From the NCBI GenBank assembly GCA_943323705.2, contig CALPIT020000088.1, forward strand, positions 1 through 9,378: 9,378 nt of DNA, in the 5' to 3' direction. Of the stretch, positions 7,648-9,378 are shown piece by piece (the first letter of the stretch is position 1; every line of letters starts with the position of its first letter). The notes beneath the pieces were generated by a model. The model saw only the letters and a program-made list of their open reading frames with translations. It was not told the origin of the DNA and searched no databases. The DNA comes from Streptomyces griseus (GTDB taxonomy: Bacteria; Bacteroidota; Bacteroidia; Chitinophagales; Chitinophagaceae). The position numbers and the translations under genes are program-made.

Positions 7648-8928
7648 ATGACATTTAAACAATTTTATTTGCTTGGGTTATTTGGAATTACTTTTTCAAT
7701 TGCATTGTTTTTGTTTTTTTTGTGGATTTCACATGCAAAAAAGAGTAAGAAAAATAGTTATTATAAAGATATAAATCAAGGATTGTTATTTATAATATTC
7801 GCCATTTTTTCGTGGTCAGTGGTAGCTATTTACAAGATTTTCGATTTAAAAGAGTTTTCACTTTCTTACATTATAAACGATAGAATACTATCGTCAATGA
7901 ATAATCTTTTCCTTTTGATAAGTTTGGCTTTTTTTCCAATCAAAAAGAAAAGTATTCTTACTTCCTATTTTGTCAGGAAAGAAAAATGGGTAATTAATGT
8001 CTTTATAATCTTTTCCATACTCATTGGTTTTTTTACGATTACAGATAAGATTGGTGATAGTTTTGATTTTGTGTCAAGATTACTGATAGTTGGGTTAGAT
8101 TTGTTATTCTCTATCACATGTTTATCAGGATTAGGCTATGTTTTGTATTATGCGTATAAAGAATTAGGTTTTGAAAAATGGACACTTAACTATATTAAGA
8201 TTACTATAGCGCTAGTGTCCATAACACAAATTCTTTTGCCGTTATCTAAGATGATACCGGGTGTTTTAAGCCTTTTCTATCCTTATTTTTTAGCTTTTTT
8301 CATTATATGTATTACGCAGTTGATTTTTTTGATCGCCAATTATTATTCGGTTTTATATTATTCACTAAGAAATAATTCGTCGTTAGAAAATACCAATTAC
8401 AAGGAGCAAGATGCAAGTTCATTTGAAATTTCTGAAATATTAAGTATTGTAATTGGCTATAATAAAGAAAACAAATTATTCTATTTGACGCTCGTATTTA
8501 AAGATCAATTTCAAAAACAATTTGAGCAGACCAATGAGAATCCAAAATTACTACAGCCGCTATTGTATTGGTTGCTTTTTTCAGTGGCCAAAAAGCAAAA
8601 TATCATGCTTACTCATCAAGATGTAGCATTGGCCAAATATAGAATGGTTGATTATTGGAATAAAGAAAGTGATTTTAAACTAACTCAGGAATTGTTGTTT
8701 TTTAATGAGAGTGGTTATTTTGAATTTAAACTCAACGAGGAGAATATCACACTTTGCGAAAAAGATTTTTACAAATCTAAATTGTCGGTAAAAGAACTGT
8801 TCAAAAAATACTTTATTTGCTTCGTGCCACAAGATATAAAAACCACGCAGCAATTGAATAATAAGAAAAATGCTGACAAATATTTACTAGATAATTTTGA
8901 AGATTTTTACAAAAATATTTTAGAATAA
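7648..8928 (+). CDS. Seven-transmembrane-helix protein with cytoplasmic C-terminal domain, function unknown
   Basis: A 426-residue protein that I do not recognise as a named family. The ATG at 7648 is chosen over the in-frame TTG at 7621 because the latter sits in the promoter. Seven hydrophobic segments lie at about 5-28, 43-64, 84-98, 114-132, 142-169, 182-200 and 206-238. The loops follow the positive-inside rule: HAKKSKKNSYYK, KKKSILTSYFVRKEK and KELGFEKW would be cytoplasmic, while DKIGDSFD would be outside. This gives an outside N-terminus and a cytoplasmic soluble domain at about 241-426. That domain is mixed alpha/beta, rich in Phe, Lys and Glu, with no visible histidine-kinase, GGDEF, helix-turn-helix or receiver motifs. 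The layout resembles bacterial 7TM sensor proteins, but signalling is only a guess. It follows the T9SS cassette by 43 nt yet has its own promoter, so it may be expressed separately. No signal peptide Cys or enzymatic signature was seen. Confidence 0.8.
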   Translation: MTFKQFYLLGLFGITFSIALFLFFLWISHAKKSKKNSYYKDINQGLLFIIFAIFSWSVVAIYKIFDLKEFSLSYIINDRILSSMNNLFLLISLAFFPIKKKSILTSYFVRKEKWVINVFIIFSILIGFFTITDKIGDSFDFVSRLLIVGLDLLFSITCLSGLGYVLYYAYKELGFEKWTLNYIKITIALVSITQILLPLSKMIPGVLSLFYPYFLAFFIICITQLIFLIANYYSVLYYSLRNNSSLENTNYKEQDASSFEISEILSIVIGYNKENKLFYLTLVFKDQFQKQFEQTNENPKLLQPLLYWLLFSVAKKQNIMLTHQDVALAKYRMVDYWNKESDFKLTQELLFFNESGYFEFKLNEENITLCEKDFYKSKLSVKELFKKYFICFVPQDIKTTQQLNNKKNADKYLLDNFEDFYKNILE

Positions 8929-9110
8929 TTATTTATCCTCTCAAAGCTGCATCACTACATCATGATAATGTAAAGCGTACAATATCAAAATGTTATATAT
9001 TTCATTATATTTCTTTTATTCTCTGAAATATTTATTATAATTCATAAATTTTATTGGTTTTCGAAAAAAAATATATTTGGTTTATTAAATATATTCAAAT
9101 TCGACACCCA
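8929..9110. other. AT-rich intergenic spacer with imperfect palindrome and candidate promoter
   Basis: This is noncoding on the plus strand. It holds an imperfect 17-nt palindrome at 8956-8972 (TACAT-N-AT-N-AT-N-ATGTA) and a perfect -7 box at 9072-9079. No GC-rich hairpin followed by a T run was found, so how the upstream transcript ends is not visible. No tRNA or small ORF with a signal was recognised. Confidence 0.5.
9050..9079 (+). promoter_or_regulatory. Candidate promoter of the lamin-tail-domain protein gene
   Basis: TATATTTG at 9072-9079 matches the Bacteroidetes -7 consensus TAnnTTTG exactly. At the ideal 19-nt spacing the -33 position holds TTT (9050-9052) rather than TTG; a true TTG at 9054-9056 is only 15 nt away. 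The predicted start of transcription near 9086 leaves a leader of about 25 nt before the ATG at 9111. Support comes from the -7 box and the position. Confidence 0.5.
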
Positions 9111-9378
9111 ATGCTATTTTTAAGATTAAGAAAAAAATATCAACTGTTTTTTTTACTCGTTTCAATTACTTTTTCAGTAAATGCTCAGGTGGTTATTAAT
9201 GAGTTAATGGTTCGGCCGCCCGGAACTGTTAATACACCCCCGAATGGACTAATTTATAATAGTAGTCAAGAATATATAGAACTCTATAATAAAGGTTGTT
9301 TACCCGTAAATGTTTCTGGTTATTTTATTGCGATGAAGCAGACTGTTGGGACTGTAAACACAGGTGGAACAATTAGAA
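9111..9378 (+). CDS. Secreted protein beginning with a lamin-tail domain (partial at right edge)
   Basis: Eighty-nine residues are visible before the window ends. Residues 1-26 are a signal peptide: basic LRLRKKYQ, hydrophobic core LFFLLVSITFSV, cleavage after NAQ. The mature protein starts at once with VVINELMVRPPG and continues to SSQEYIELYNKGCLPVNVSGY, the opening strands of a lamin-tail domain (LTD). The same fold, with the motif VVINEVM ... TEYVELYNPTCSPIDLSCY, occurs in the middle of the adhesin encoded at 401-4753. Bacterial LTDs occur in secreted nucleases and cell-surface proteins. Given the neighbourhood, this is probably another T9SS cargo, possibly a second large adhesin, but its C-terminus is out of view. 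Start choice: this ATG directly precedes the signal peptide and follows a good -7 box. Confidence 0.8.
   Translation, partial: MLFLRLRKKYQLFFLLVSITFSVNAQVVINELMVRPPGTVNTPPNGLIYNSSQEYIELYNKGCLPVNVSGYFIAMKQTVGTVNTGGTIR

Noticed and set aside
7714..7721. Run of eight T in the first helix of the membrane protein (also A8 at 404-411 and T8 at 9147-9154) as phase-variation tracts
   Set aside because: Short homopolymers are common in this AT-rich DNA at hydrophobic or Lys-rich signal regions; all frames are intact and nothing suggests switching.

Overview
The window is AT-rich DNA from a member of the Bacteroidota, most likely the Flavobacteriales (Flavobacterium or a close relative). The reasons are signal peptides ending in S/A-Q, A-rich leaders without Shine-Dalgarno sequences, one perfect Bacteroidetes-type promoter (TTG-N19-TAnnTTTG), and protein families found with the type IX secretion system (T9SS) and gliding machinery. 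No tRNA, rRNA, CRISPR array, insertion sequence or convincing intrinsic terminator was seen.

Layout: (1) 1-207, minus strand, the N-terminal part of a secreted protein that runs off the left edge. (2) 208-400, a divergent AT-rich intergenic region. (3) 401-4753, a 1450-residue multidomain surface protein with a signal peptide, a P-domain-like module, Ig/PKD-like modules, a four-copy Cys-containing repeat, a lamin-tail domain, a SprB-like repeat and a C-terminal type B T9SS sorting domain. (4) 4795-5715, a PorP/SprF-family outer-membrane protein. (5) 5736-7604, a periplasmic TPR / PD40 propeller / carboxypeptidase-regulatory-like / OmpA protein with the domain order of PorE. (6) 7648-8928, a seven-helix membrane protein of unknown function with a soluble C-terminal domain and its own promoter. 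(7) 8929-9110, an AT-rich spacer with a second candidate promoter. (8) 9111-9378, the start of another secreted protein, opening directly with a lamin-tail domain; it runs off the right edge.

Genes 3 to 5 look like one operon, with gaps of 41 and 20 nt, and form a recognisable cassette: a type B CTD adhesin-like cargo, its probable dedicated SprF-like partner, and a peptidoglycan-binding OmpA protein. The inferred division of labour is that the SprF-like protein helps export or anchor the large cargo through T9SS, while the OmpA protein links the complex to the cell wall. The least explained parts are the seven-helix protein with its unassigned cytoplasmic domain and the Cys-rich module in the middle of the adhesin. 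I see no clear evidence of a wholly new system; the cassette itself is a known flavobacterial arrangement.
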